From positions 1 through 42,279 of the forward strand of contig JAIUMV010000027.1 of assembly GCA_022565395.1 (NCBI GenBank): DNA of 42,279 nucleotides. The letters are read 5' to 3'. Position 1 is the stretch's first letter; every line of letters starts with the position of its first letter. The position numbers were made by a program, and so were the translations under genes. Shown here piece after piece: positions 8,302-15,806 of the stretch. Under the pieces are notes generated by a model. The model was not told the origin of the DNA. It searched no databases and was given only the letters and a program-made list of their open reading frames with translations. The stretch comes from Marinobacter sp. Lineage in GTDB: Bacteria; Pseudomonadota; Gammaproteobacteria; Pseudomonadales; Oleiphilaceae.

Positions 8302-9956
8302 TGGTGGCGGTCGCGATAGAGAGCGATCAGCCCTTCCGTTGAACTGTCCCGTGCATCACCTTGGGCGTTGGTGGATACCAGCTGCTTGAGGATGTTCTCC
8401 CCTAGCTGTTTGCCCAGTTCCACACCCCATTGATCGAAGGAGTTGATGCCCCAGATGGCGCCCTGGGCAAAGGTTTTGTGCTCATACAGGGCGATCAGCG
8501 CACCCACGGCGCGGGGGGTGGCGCGCTCAAATAGCAGCGTGTTGCTGGGCTTGTTGCCCGGAATCACCTTGTGGGGCGCCAGGCGCCTGACCTCTGCATC
8601 TGGCAGACCCAGTGCGTGCAGCTCGGCTTTCGCCTCGGCCAGGGTTTTGCCCTGCATCAGCGCCTGGGTCTGGCTCAGGCAGTTGGCAAACAGAATGGCG
8701 TGATGGCTGGCGACCGGGTTGTGGGTATGCAGCGGAATAATAAAGTCGGCTGGTGACAGCCGGGTACCCTGATGCAGTAACTGGTGGTAAGCGTGTTGGC
8801 CATTGGCGCCGGCGCCGCCCCAGATGATGGGGCCAGTCTTGTAGCTGATGCCGCTGCCGTCGTGGGTCACACACTTGCCGTTACTCTCCATATCCAGCTG
8901 CTGCAGGTGCGCTGGCAGACCCCGTAAATAGTGGTCATAAGGCAGGATGGCATGGGCATCCGCACCCCAGAAGTTGCCGTACCAGACGCCCAGCAACGCC
9001 AAGATAACCGGCAGGTTCTGTTCCAGTGGTGCTTCACGGAAATGCCGGTCCATCAGGTGGGCACCGGCCAGCAGGCCACGGAAGTTATCCATGCCGATGG
9101 CCAGGGCGGTGGGCAGGCCAATGGCAGACCACAGGGAATAGCGGCCACCGACCCAGTCCCACATGGGGAAAATGTTGTCCTCGGCGATACCAAACCGGAT
9201 GGCCTCGTCACGATTGGCGGTGACGGCAACGAAATGCTTGGCGATAGTGCTTGCCTGGCCGCCGTTATGGAGGAACCACTCTCTGGCCACCTTGGTGTTC
9301 TCAAGGGTTTCCTGGGTCCGGAAGGATTTGGACTGGATCAGGAACAGGGTGGTTTCCGGGTTGATGTGCTGCAGCACTTCAGTGATGTGGCTGCCATCAA
9401 TATTGGCCACATAGTGACAGTTGAGCTGGCCATGCCAGTAGGGCTTCAGGGCCGCCGAAACCAGCTTGGGCCCAAGGAAGGAGCCGCCAATGCCAATGCT
9501 CACTACATCGGTGAAGGGTTGATTGCTGAACCCCCGCCACTGTGTGCTGCGAATGCGCCAGACAAACTCCTCCATACGTGCCAGGGTTGCGCGCACTTCG
9601 GGCATGATGTCGGTACCGTCCACCATAATGGCCTGGTCGCTCATATTGCGCAGGGCCACGTGCAGGGCAGGGCGATTCTCGCTGGTATTGATGCGTTCAC
9701 CGCGGAACATGGCGTCAATCTGTGCCGGTAGCGCCCGCGCTCGCGCCAGAGTCATCAGCTTGGCCATGGTTTCGCTGGTGATCAGGTTCTTCGAGTAGTC
9801 CAGGGACAGTCCGGCTGCCCGCAGGAAGTAACGCTGGAAGCGTTCCGGGTCCTGGGCGAACAGATCGCGCATATGTACGTTCTGCATGGCGGCCTGATGG
9901 CTGGCAAGGTCCTGCCACTCAGGGCATTGGTCCAGGGCGGGAAGCGGCTCGGGCAT
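8289..9956 (-). CDS. pgi: Glucose-6-phosphate isomerase
   Basis: Interconverts glucose-6-phosphate and fructose-6-phosphate in the cytoplasm. The 555 residues include both family signatures: [15 protein letters not shown] (about 270) and [14 protein letters not shown] (about 505), as well as the [13 protein letters not shown] phosphate site. It is the last gene of panB-panC-pgi, 17 bases after panC. Its 3' end overlaps that of the convergent folK by 13 bases. In pseudomonads panD is recalled between panC and pgi; here it is absent. Confidence 0.97.
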   Translation of the reverse strand: MPEPLPALDQCPEWQDLASHQAAMQNVHMRDLFAQDPERFQRYFLRAAGLSLDYSKNLITSETMAKLMTLARARALPAQIDAMFRGERINTSENRPALHVALRNMSDQAIMVDGTDIMPEVRATLARMEEFVWRIRSTQWRGFSNQPFTDVVSIGIGGSFLGPKLVSAALKPYWHGQLNCHYVANIDGSHITEVLQHINPETTLFLIQSKSFRTQETLENTKVAREWFLHNGGQASTIAKHFVAVTANRDEAIRFGIAEDNIFPMWDWVGGRYSLWSAIGLPTALAIGMDNFRGLLAGAHLMDRHFREAPLEQNLPVILALLGVWYGNFWGADAHAILPYDHYLRGLPAHLQQLDMESNGKCVTHDGSGISYKTGPIIWGGAGANGQHAYHQLLHQGTRLSPADFIIPLHTHNPVASHHAILFANCLSQTQALMQGKTLAEAKAELHALGLPDAEVRRLAPHKVIPGNKPSNTLLFERATPRAVGALIALYEHKTFAQGAIWGINSFDQWGVELGKQLGENILKQLVSTNAQGDARDSSTEGLIALYRDRHHHEL

Positions 9957-9973
9957 GGTGTCGTCCTTGTCTA

Positions 9974-10822
9974 CTAACGGGTGACAGAAAGGTTGTCGAT
10001 CAGTCGGGTGGTGCCGAGAAAAGCAGCCGCCAGAATGGTCAGCTCGGACTCACCGGGGCTGGCCGGTTTCAGGGTCAGGCTGTTGACGATATTGAAATAG
10101 TCCGGCCGGAAACCTGCGGCCGCCAGTGCCGCAGTTGCCCGTTCGCTGATGTGGGCGAAGTCATCGCTGCCGGCCGCCAGGCTCTCGCCGGCCACCTTTA
10201 GCTCGCGATAGAGGGCGCTGGCCTGCTGGCGCTGATCGTTACTCAGGTAGCCATTGCGGGAGCTTTTGGCGAGGCCGCTGTCCTCGCGCACCGTCGGCAC
10301 ACCGATAACATCGATGGGGAAGCAAAGGTCCGTGGTCAGTTTGCGGATAACTGCCAGCTGCTGAAAGTCTTTCTCGCCGAATACCGCCACATCGGGCTGC
10401 ACCATGTTGAATAGCATGGTGACCACCGTAGCGACGCCTTCGAAATGGCCGGGGCGGCTGGCGCCGCATTGGCCTTCGCTGACGTTAGGCACTGCGACAC
10501 GGGTCTGATCACCCAGCCCGTGAGGATAGACTTCGTTGGCGGTAGGGGCGAACAGCAGGGCGTTACCGGCGGCCTGCAGTTTGTCCTGATCTTCGGCCAG
10601 GGTCCGCGGGTAGGCGTCCAGGTCCTCGTGGGCACCAAACTGCATGGGGTTCACGAAAATGCTGGTAATCACCACATCCGCCAGATTGCTGGCTTCATGC
10701 ACCAGAGCAATGTGCCCCTCATGCAGGTTGCCCATGGTGGGCACTAGGGCGATGCGTTTGCCGCGGCTGCGCTGGCTGCGGACAAAGGCCCGCAGCTCCT
10801 TGATGGTATGTACGGTTCTCAT
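9974..10822 (-). CDS. panC: Pantothenate synthetase
   Basis: Joins pantoate and beta-alanine with ATP to make pantothenate for coenzyme A. The 282 residues carry the nucleotidyltransferase signature [10 protein letters not shown] (about 28-37), the FVNPMQFG pantoate site, FGEKDFQQ and a KSSRNGYLS motif. The start ATG overlaps the panB stop (ATGA), as expected for coupled translation. Confidence 0.97.
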   Translation of the reverse strand: MRTVHTIKELRAFVRSQRSRGKRIALVPTMGNLHEGHIALVHEASNLADVVITSIFVNPMQFGAHEDLDAYPRTLAEDQDKLQAAGNALLFAPTANEVYPHGLGDQTRVAVPNVSEGQCGASRPGHFEGVATVVTMLFNMVQPDVAVFGEKDFQQLAVIRKLTTDLCFPIDVIGVPTVREDSGLAKSSRNGYLSNDQRQQASALYRELKVAGESLAAGSDDFAHISERATAALAAAGFRPDYFNIVNSLTLKPASPGESELTILAAAFLGTTRLIDNLSVTR

Positions 10823-11619
10823 GCTTTGAACATGTGCTCCTCAGCAGGAAAGCGGCGCTCGCGCACGGCGCTGACATAGGCCTTGATGGCGCCCTCAATG
10901 GAGCCGCCTTCCGTCAGAAAGTCTTTTACAAACTTGGGGCGTCGGCCAGGGGTTACGCCCAGCATGTCGTGCAGCACCAGCACCTGTCCGTCAGTGTCCC
11001 GGCCTGCGCCTATGCCAATCACCGGTGCCTTGGCGGCCTGAGTGATGCGGGCGGCCAATTGGTTGGGGACGCACTCCAGCAGGATGATGTCGGCGCCGGC
11101 TTTTTCCAGCATGCCGGCATGCTCAATCATCAGCTCCGCTTGGCGTTCGTCGCGGCCCTGTACTTTGTAACCACCCAGTTTGTTAACGAACTGCGGGGTC
11201 AGGCCCAGGTGGGCGCAGACGGGAATGCCGCGCTCGCTGAGGGCGTGAATAGTATCGGCCATCCAGTCGGTGCCTTCCAGTTTGACCATATGGGCGCCCG
11301 CCCGCATCAGGGCCGCCGCGTTATCCAGAGCCTGGGGAATGGTGCCGTAGCTCAGGAACGGCAAGTCAGCCATGATCAGTGCGCCACGATTGCCCCGGGC
11401 AACGGCACGGGTGTGGTAGCACATGTCGTCCACGGTCACTGGCAGGGTGCTGTCGTGTCCCTGCAATACCATGCCCAGGGAGTCACCAATCAGGATGACA
11501 TCAACGCCCGCTTCACTGACCACTTGGGCGAAGGTGGCGTCATAGGCGGTCAGCACGGAAAAGGTTTCGCCATTGTTCTTGCGTTCGCGCAGGGTGTTTA
11601 TGGTAACTGCCATATGCAT
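10819..11619 (-). CDS. panB: 3-methyl-2-oxobutanoate hydroxymethyltransferase
   Basis: Adds a hydroxymethyl group from methylene-tetrahydrofolate to ketoisovalerate, the first committed step to pantothenate. The 266 residues show the (beta/alpha)8 landmarks: [27 protein letters not shown] (metal-binding Asp), [21 protein letters not shown] and VIGIGAG. The start is at 11619 or the ATG two codons later (11613); an AAAAGG site four bases upstream favours the first. First gene of panB-panC-pgi. The 135-bp gap to folK should hold the promoter, but no clear one was seen. Confidence 0.96.
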   Translation of the reverse strand: MHMAVTINTLRERKNNGETFSVLTAYDATFAQVVSEAGVDVILIGDSLGMVLQGHDSTLPVTVDDMCYHTRAVARGNRGALIMADLPFLSYGTIPQALDNAAALMRAGAHMVKLEGTDWMADTIHALSERGIPVCAHLGLTPQFVNKLGGYKVQGRDERQAELMIEHAGMLEKAGADIILLECVPNQLAARITQAAKAPVIGIGAGRDTDGQVLVLHDMLGVTPGRRPKFVKDFLTEGGSIEGAIKAYVSAVRERRFPAEEHMFKA

Positions 11620-11754
11620 AATGCCTTTTCTGGAAGGTCCGTTACGGAAGCGCTGAGCAATGGCCTGTGTTGTTGCCGCTATATGCGGTCACACCGTCGC
11701 TCTGGTTGTTCAATGCTTCCTTGGGATCACCGCTGGTTTCACTCAGGGGCTATC

Positions 11755-12285
11755 TTAGCATGGTCCGGCTGGCGGAAAGCCAGCGCCAGAGCGAGATTGC
11801 GGTTGCAGGCGACGCAGCTGATTGTCCGGACAGGCCGTTCGCAGGCTGGCCAGTGCCGTACCGTCGGGCAGGCAGAGGTCGGGGGCAAGGTCCAGCAACG
11901 GCTGCAGCACAAAGTCACGCTGTGGCAGCTGGGGGTGAGGTACCTGCAGGCGCGGCAGGTCAATGATTTCCAGGCCATAGAGCAGCAAGTCCAGATCGAG
12001 GGTGCGGGGGCCCCAGTGCTGGCGGCGTACCCTGCCGTGGCGTTGCTCGATGGCCAGTAGCTGGTCCAGCAGATCCAGTGGTGCCAGCTGCGTTCGCAGT
12101 GCGACGGCGCCATTTACAAAGTCGGGTTGATCCTGTGGTCCTACCGGCTTGCTGGCATAAAAAGGTGACTGGGCAATGAGGTTGGTACCCGGCAGGCTGG
12201 CGAGGCCGGCGATGGCGCCAGCCAGTTGCTGCAGCGGGTCATCCAGATTACTGCCAAGGCCGATGTAGGCGGTAACCTCGGTCAT
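11755..12285 (-). CDS. folK: 2-amino-4-hydroxy-6-hydroxymethyldihydropteridine pyrophosphokinase (canonical)
   Basis: Transfers pyrophosphate from ATP to 6-hydroxymethyl-dihydropterin in folate synthesis. The 176 residues keep all HPPK hallmarks: YIGLGSNLDDP, KPVGPQDQPDFVN, the arginine loop, HWGPRTLDLDLLLYG with the two metal Asp, and VPHPQLPQRDFVL with the catalytic-region His and Arg. It is therefore the likely working FolK, in contrast to the copy at 7774. Its start overlaps the pcnB stop by one base (TAATG), so it is co-translated with pcnB. Confidence 0.96.
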   Translation of the reverse strand: MTEVTAYIGLGSNLDDPLQQLAGAIAGLASLPGTNLIAQSPFYASKPVGPQDQPDFVNGAVALRTQLAPLDLLDQLLAIEQRHGRVRRQHWGPRTLDLDLLLYGLEIIDLPRLQVPHPQLPQRDFVLQPLLDLAPDLCLPDGTALASLRTACPDNQLRRLQPQSRSGAGFPPAGPC

Positions 12286-13658
12286 TAATGCACCGGAGGT
12301 TTGCCGCGACTGGCGGGTTTGCGGCGCCGACGCTTGTTGCGGGGTGCGGCGCTGGTCAGCTCGGACAGCATCTGTTCGCGCCCGCGCTCATCCAGTGTCT
12401 GGAACTGGGTCCACCAGGCGCCCAGTCCTTCATCGGTTTCCCCGGCCGCTTCCCGTAACAGCAGGAAGTCGTATGCGGCACGGAAGCGGGGGTGCTCAAG
12501 TGTCACCAGGGCGCGCTTGCCCTGACGGCGGGGCAGGCGTAGCTGCAGCTCCCAGATTTCTTTCATGGGAGCGGAGAAACGCTTCGGGATGGCCGTGGAC
12601 TGAACCTGTCGCCCCACCACTTTGCTCATGGCCAGTTGCAGTGCCTGCTGTGGTGCTTCGCCATTGTCCTGTCGGCGCTTCCATTCCGCTTGCAGGGCAG
12701 GCCAGAGCAGCGCAGCGTACATAAAATAGGGCGTAACGGACTTGCCCTGCTGGATGCGCTTGTCGGTGTTTGCCAGGGCTTGGCAAATCACTTCATCTGA
12801 CTCACCTTCCGCCAATGCAGCGGCGGTGGCAGGGAACAGGGGTGCCAGCAGGTTGTACGCGCGAATCTTGCGCCAGGTGGCCAGGCCGTAACCGGCCGAG
12901 AACAGCTTCAGGACTTCTTCAAACAGTCGCGCTGGCGGTATGTGATCCAGTAGCGGCGCCAGGGTACGAATTGGGTCTTCGGTATCCGGTGCAATGTCAA
13001 AGTTCAGTTTGGCAGCAAAGCGCACCGCTCTCAGCATCCGCACCGGGTCTTCACGGTAACGGGTTTCCGGGTCACCGATCAGCCGCACCCGGCGGCGCTT
13101 GAGGTCTTCCACCCCATCAGCGAAATCAATAATGGAAAAGTCGCGGATGCAGTAATAGAGCGCATTGATGGTGAAGTCCCGCCGCAGGGCGTCTTCTTCC
13201 AGGCTGCCGTAAACATTGTCTCGCAGCAGCAAACCGTGCTCATTGGTGCGGCGGTCAGGTGTGTCGTCGTCCTGCTCTTCCTGGGCATTGCCGCGGAAGG
13301 TGGTGACCTCAATAACTTCGCGGCCAAACAGCACGTGAACAATGCGGAAGCGGCGACCTATCAGGCGCGAATTACGAAACAGCTGATGAACTTCTTCAGG
13401 CGTTGCGCTGGTGGCGATATCAAAGTCTTTGGGGCGGCCATCCAGCAAGATATCCCGCACGCCACCGCCCACCAGGTAGGCTTCGTAGCCGGCTTCATTG
13501 AGTCGGGCCAGGACCTTTTTGGCATTGGCGCTGATCAGCGAGCGAGACACGGTGTGCTGGTCGCGGGGTATGACTTTGCGGGTGTAGGTTGGCATTGCGG
13601 CTTTGCCTCTGCCGTTGCCCGGCATCAGGGCGCGGAGTTTACGTATCAGTTTTTCCAT
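12285..13658 (-). CDS. pcnB: Poly(A) polymerase I
   Basis: Adds poly(A) tails to RNA 3' ends, promoting decay. The 457 residues begin with a basic N terminus; then comes the nucleotidyltransferase core LVGGGVRDILLDGRPKDFDIATSATPEEV with the Gly-Gly and Asp-x-Asp residues, the RRFRIVHV segment, the DNVYGSLEEDALRRDFTINALYY tRNA-nucleotidyltransferase-like motif and the RYREDPVRMLRAVRFAAKL helix. The basic C-terminal tail (RNKRRRRKPASRGK) distinguishes PcnB from Cca. The gene lies downstream of the CrcZ-like RNA, the same order as in Pseudomonas. Confidence 0.95.
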   Translation of the reverse strand: MEKLIRKLRALMPGNGRGKAAMPTYTRKVIPRDQHTVSRSLISANAKKVLARLNEAGYEAYLVGGGVRDILLDGRPKDFDIATSATPEEVHQLFRNSRLIGRRFRIVHVLFGREVIEVTTFRGNAQEEQDDDTPDRRTNEHGLLLRDNVYGSLEEDALRRDFTINALYYCIRDFSIIDFADGVEDLKRRRVRLIGDPETRYREDPVRMLRAVRFAAKLNFDIAPDTEDPIRTLAPLLDHIPPARLFEEVLKLFSAGYGLATWRKIRAYNLLAPLFPATAAALAEGESDEVICQALANTDKRIQQGKSVTPYFMYAALLWPALQAEWKRRQDNGEAPQQALQLAMSKVVGRQVQSTAIPKRFSAPMKEIWELQLRLPRRQGKRALVTLEHPRFRAAYDFLLLREAAGETDEGLGAWWTQFQTLDERGREQMLSELTSAAPRNKRRRRKPASRGKPPVH

Positions 13659-13837
13659 ACGTCTGCCGGCACCAGCGTTGCAGGTCGGTGCCCTAAATCC
13701 TGTTGGTGGAAAGAGGTCGTTGCCCTGGCACTTGCGTGCGTGGCAAATGAAAGGGTGGAGTTTAACGGTTTGTGTGGGATTTGAACATCTTGTGTGCGGT
13801 TTTGGCGTGCCGAGGCGTGATCAAGCCCCAGAAAATC

Positions 13838-13868
13838 AAAAAGCGGATTCACTGTCACATGAATCCGC
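13838..13868 (-). terminator. Rho-independent terminator of the CrcZ-like RNA
   Basis: On the minus strand GCGGATTC and GAATCCGC form a perfect 8-bp stem around a 10-nt loop (stem arms 13868-13861 and 13850-13843), followed at once by TTTTT. It lies about 180 bases before pcnB, so the RNA is separated from the pcnB message. Confidence 0.9.
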
Positions 13869-14187
13869 CCGAGAAGAGTAGACGATCTGCATTTTTTGTT
13901 GTTGTTTTTAGGCTGAAACAATATCAGCGTCGCTAAGGTGTCGCGAGCGGAACGCTTTGAACACAGAGAGAGGAAGCAGCTTAGTTCGGGCCTTGAGCGG
14001 GTACAGTGCCGTCTTGATCGACGATTCTTGTCTGTAAACGCAGCCTTGGTAAGCGTGGGAACCCCTAAAAAGCTCAGTACCCAAAACACTCAGTTCGCTT
14101 GCACTCTATTTTTGTTTTTGTTGCTGAGTGCATGGCCACTTTTTGTTTTTGTTTTGTCGTAGCCTAATTGTGTTCTTGTTGTGCTGC
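13838..14187 (-). ncRNA. crcZ: CrcZ-like small RNA (Hfq/Crc sponge)
   Basis: Non-coding gene in the cbrB-pcnB gap, the place of crcZ in Pseudomonas. On the minus strand there is a sigma-54 promoter (14212-14197), a predicted start near 14187 (GCAGCACAACAAG...), four A-rich clusters of the AAnAAnAA type that bind Hfq/Crc (plus-strand positions about 14168-14182, 14139-14158, 14106-14123 and 13890-13911), and a rho-independent terminator ending at 13838. Predicted length is about 350 nt, against about 400 nt for P. aeruginosa CrcZ. The third cluster sits in the loop of a 6-bp hairpin (GCACTC/GAGTGC). From Pseudomonas, CrcZ soaks up Hfq/Crc and relieves carbon catabolite repression when CbrB is active. 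Function here is inferred from position, promoter and motifs. The open frame crossing this region has no coding character. Confidence 0.82.
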
Positions 14188-14196
14188 GCTAAGGAT

Positions 14197-14212
14197 TGCA
14201 GCTGCCGTGCCA
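14197..14212 (-). promoter_or_regulatory. Sigma-54 promoter of the CrcZ-like RNA
   Basis: Minus strand TGGCACG-N4-CTGCA: the -24 element is perfect and the -12 element differs at one base from TTGCA. The invariant GG and GC are separated by exactly 10 bases. CbrB, encoded just upstream, is a sigma-54 activator, so the promoter type fits its location. Confidence 0.85.
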
Positions 14213-14287
14213 TGTTTTATAAATCTTTCATTAACAAGGGGTTAGTGTTTTTGGGTGGGTCTAAGCCGGGGCCTTATTAGACTAAAG

Positions 14288-14346
14288 TGTTACTGAAGTC
14301 ACAGTTGGGGTGAGGCGTGTGTTCCCCAAGGTAACACGCGGTAACA
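14288..14346 (-). promoter_or_regulatory. Putative CbrB upstream activator sites
   Basis: Read on the minus strand there are two direct TGTTAC hexamers (14346-14341 and 14336-14331) and a facing GTAACA (14293-14288), about 85-145 bases upstream of the -12 element, a normal distance for sigma-54 enhancer sites. TGTTAC-type subsites are, as I recall, reported for CbrB at Pseudomonas crcZ. They sit directly after the cbrB stop codon. Confidence 0.6.
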
Positions 14347-14359
14347 AGTGAGCCCGGGT

Positions 14360-15766
14360 TCAATTGTTGCCTTTGCGACGGGGTATGCCCAGCCGTTGCC
14401 GACGCTCCCACAGGGATTTACGGCTGATACCGAGTTTTTGTGCCAGCTCGGTCTCACTCATCTTGTCCTGATTCTCCAGCACGAAGTGCTGGAAGTAATC
14501 TTCCAGTGACAGGTCGTTGTTGCCTTGTACCGTTTTTTCCTCAGTCATCTCGTCGCCGGCTACCAGTGAAGCCGGTATCGCGTAGTCGCCGCCTTCAGCA
14601 TCCAGATCAAGGACGGCCGGGGTGATCAAGTCACCATCTACCATAATGGTAGCCCGCTCAATGGCATTTTCCAGTTCCCTTACGTTACCGGGCCAGTGGT
14701 GTTTTTCCAGCGCCCGCATGGCTTCCGGGCTCAGGCTCAGCTCCGGCTTATGCATGCGCTCACCCTGGCGATCGAGAAAGCGTTTGGCGAGGCCGAGTAT
14801 GTCGCCCTGACGCTCCCGCAGGGGCGGGATGCGTATCTGCATCACGTTCAGGCGGTAGTAGAGGTCTTCCCGGAACTCGCCGGTGCGGGTCATGGCTTTA
14901 AGGTTGCGGTGAGTGGCGGCAATCATGCGCACGTTTACCTTGCGGCTCTGGGTTGAACCAACCCGTCGAATTTCGCTTTCCTGCAACACCCGCAGCAGGC
15001 GAGCCTGGGCCTCGGCAGGCAGCTCGCCAATTTCATCAAGAAACAGGCTGCCGCCATCCGCTGCCTCAATCAGGCCTGTACGGGCGGATACGGCACCGGT
15101 GAAGGCGCCTTTCTCATGCCCGAAAAGTTCCGACTCAATCAGGCTCTCCGGAATGGCTGCACAGTTTACGCAGATCAATGGCTGTCTGGCGCGGGGGCTC
15201 AGTTCATGGATGGCACGGGCGGCCAGCTCCTTACCGGTACCGGACTCACCCTGAATCAACACCGTGGTGTCAGTGGGCGCCACTTTGCGTATCAGCGTGA
15301 AAACCTGCTCCATGGCCTGGCACTGGCCGTACATGATCTGGGCCGGATCGGCGGCAGCAGTGTTAGGCGGTATGCTGCCCTCCGCACTGCGTTGCTCATC
15401 GGCTGCGGCAGGGGTGGACTGGCGGCGCAGGATGTTCTCTACGGCGGCAAGCATTTCGTCATGATCGAAGGGTTTGGCGATGTACTCCACCGCGCCAAGT
15501 TTCATGGAGTCTACCGCCGAGCGCAGGCTGGCATAGCTGGTCATAATCAGTACTGGTGTGTTGGGCGCGCGCTTGATCAGCTCTGTGCCCGGCGCACCGG
15601 GCAGGCGCAGGTCAGAGATGATGAGCTGGAAGCTGTCCAGATCATACTTGCTGACGGCCTCATCCACGGCACCGGCAAGTTGTACCTCGTAGCCCGCATG
15701 CTGGAGCAGCTTGCGTAGTGCGGAGGCAATAATCTCTTCGTCTTCAACTATCAGAATATGCTGCAT
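14360..15766 (-). CDS. cbrB: Sigma-54-dependent response regulator CbrB
   Basis: NtrC-family regulator of 468 residues paired with CbrA. The receiver domain starts MQHILIVEDEE with phospho-acceptor Asp52 (IISDLRLPG) and the Lys of IAKPFD. The AAA+ domain shows Walker A GESGTGKE, the sigma-54 contact loop GAFTGAV and the sensor arginines near WPGNVRELENAIERA. The C-terminal Fis-type helix-turn-helix is SETELAQKLGISRKSLWERRQRLG. I chose the ATG at 15766 because the receiver fold begins there. In Pseudomonas CbrB drives catabolism of amino acids and other poor carbon sources, largely through crcZ transcription; the CrcZ-like gene lies right behind it. Confidence 0.95.
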   Translation of the reverse strand: MQHILIVEDEEIIASALRKLLQHAGYEVQLAGAVDEAVSKYDLDSFQLIISDLRLPGAPGTELIKRAPNTPVLIMTSYASLRSAVDSMKLGAVEYIAKPFDHDEMLAAVENILRRQSTPAAADEQRSAEGSIPPNTAAADPAQIMYGQCQAMEQVFTLIRKVAPTDTTVLIQGESGTGKELAARAIHELSPRARQPLICVNCAAIPESLIESELFGHEKGAFTGAVSARTGLIEAADGGSLFLDEIGELPAEAQARLLRVLQESEIRRVGSTQSRKVNVRMIAATHRNLKAMTRTGEFREDLYYRLNVMQIRIPPLRERQGDILGLAKRFLDRQGERMHKPELSLSPEAMRALEKHHWPGNVRELENAIERATIMVDGDLITPAVLDLDAEGGDYAIPASLVAGDEMTEEKTVQGNNDLSLEDYFQHFVLENQDKMSETELAQKLGISRKSLWERRQRLGIPRRKGNN

Positions 15767-15806
15767 CAGCGCTTTCTTGCCTTCTTGAGGTGACACCTGT
15801 CAGCTT

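Noticed and set aside
10834-12060. 408-codon open frame over panB and folK
   Set aside because: Antisense to two clear genes and composed of low-complexity residues; a frame shadow.
13646-14089. 147-codon frame across the cbrB-pcnB gap
   Set aside because: It crosses the CrcZ-like RNA and its terminator, has no family resemblance and no ribosome binding site; the RNA explanation fits better.
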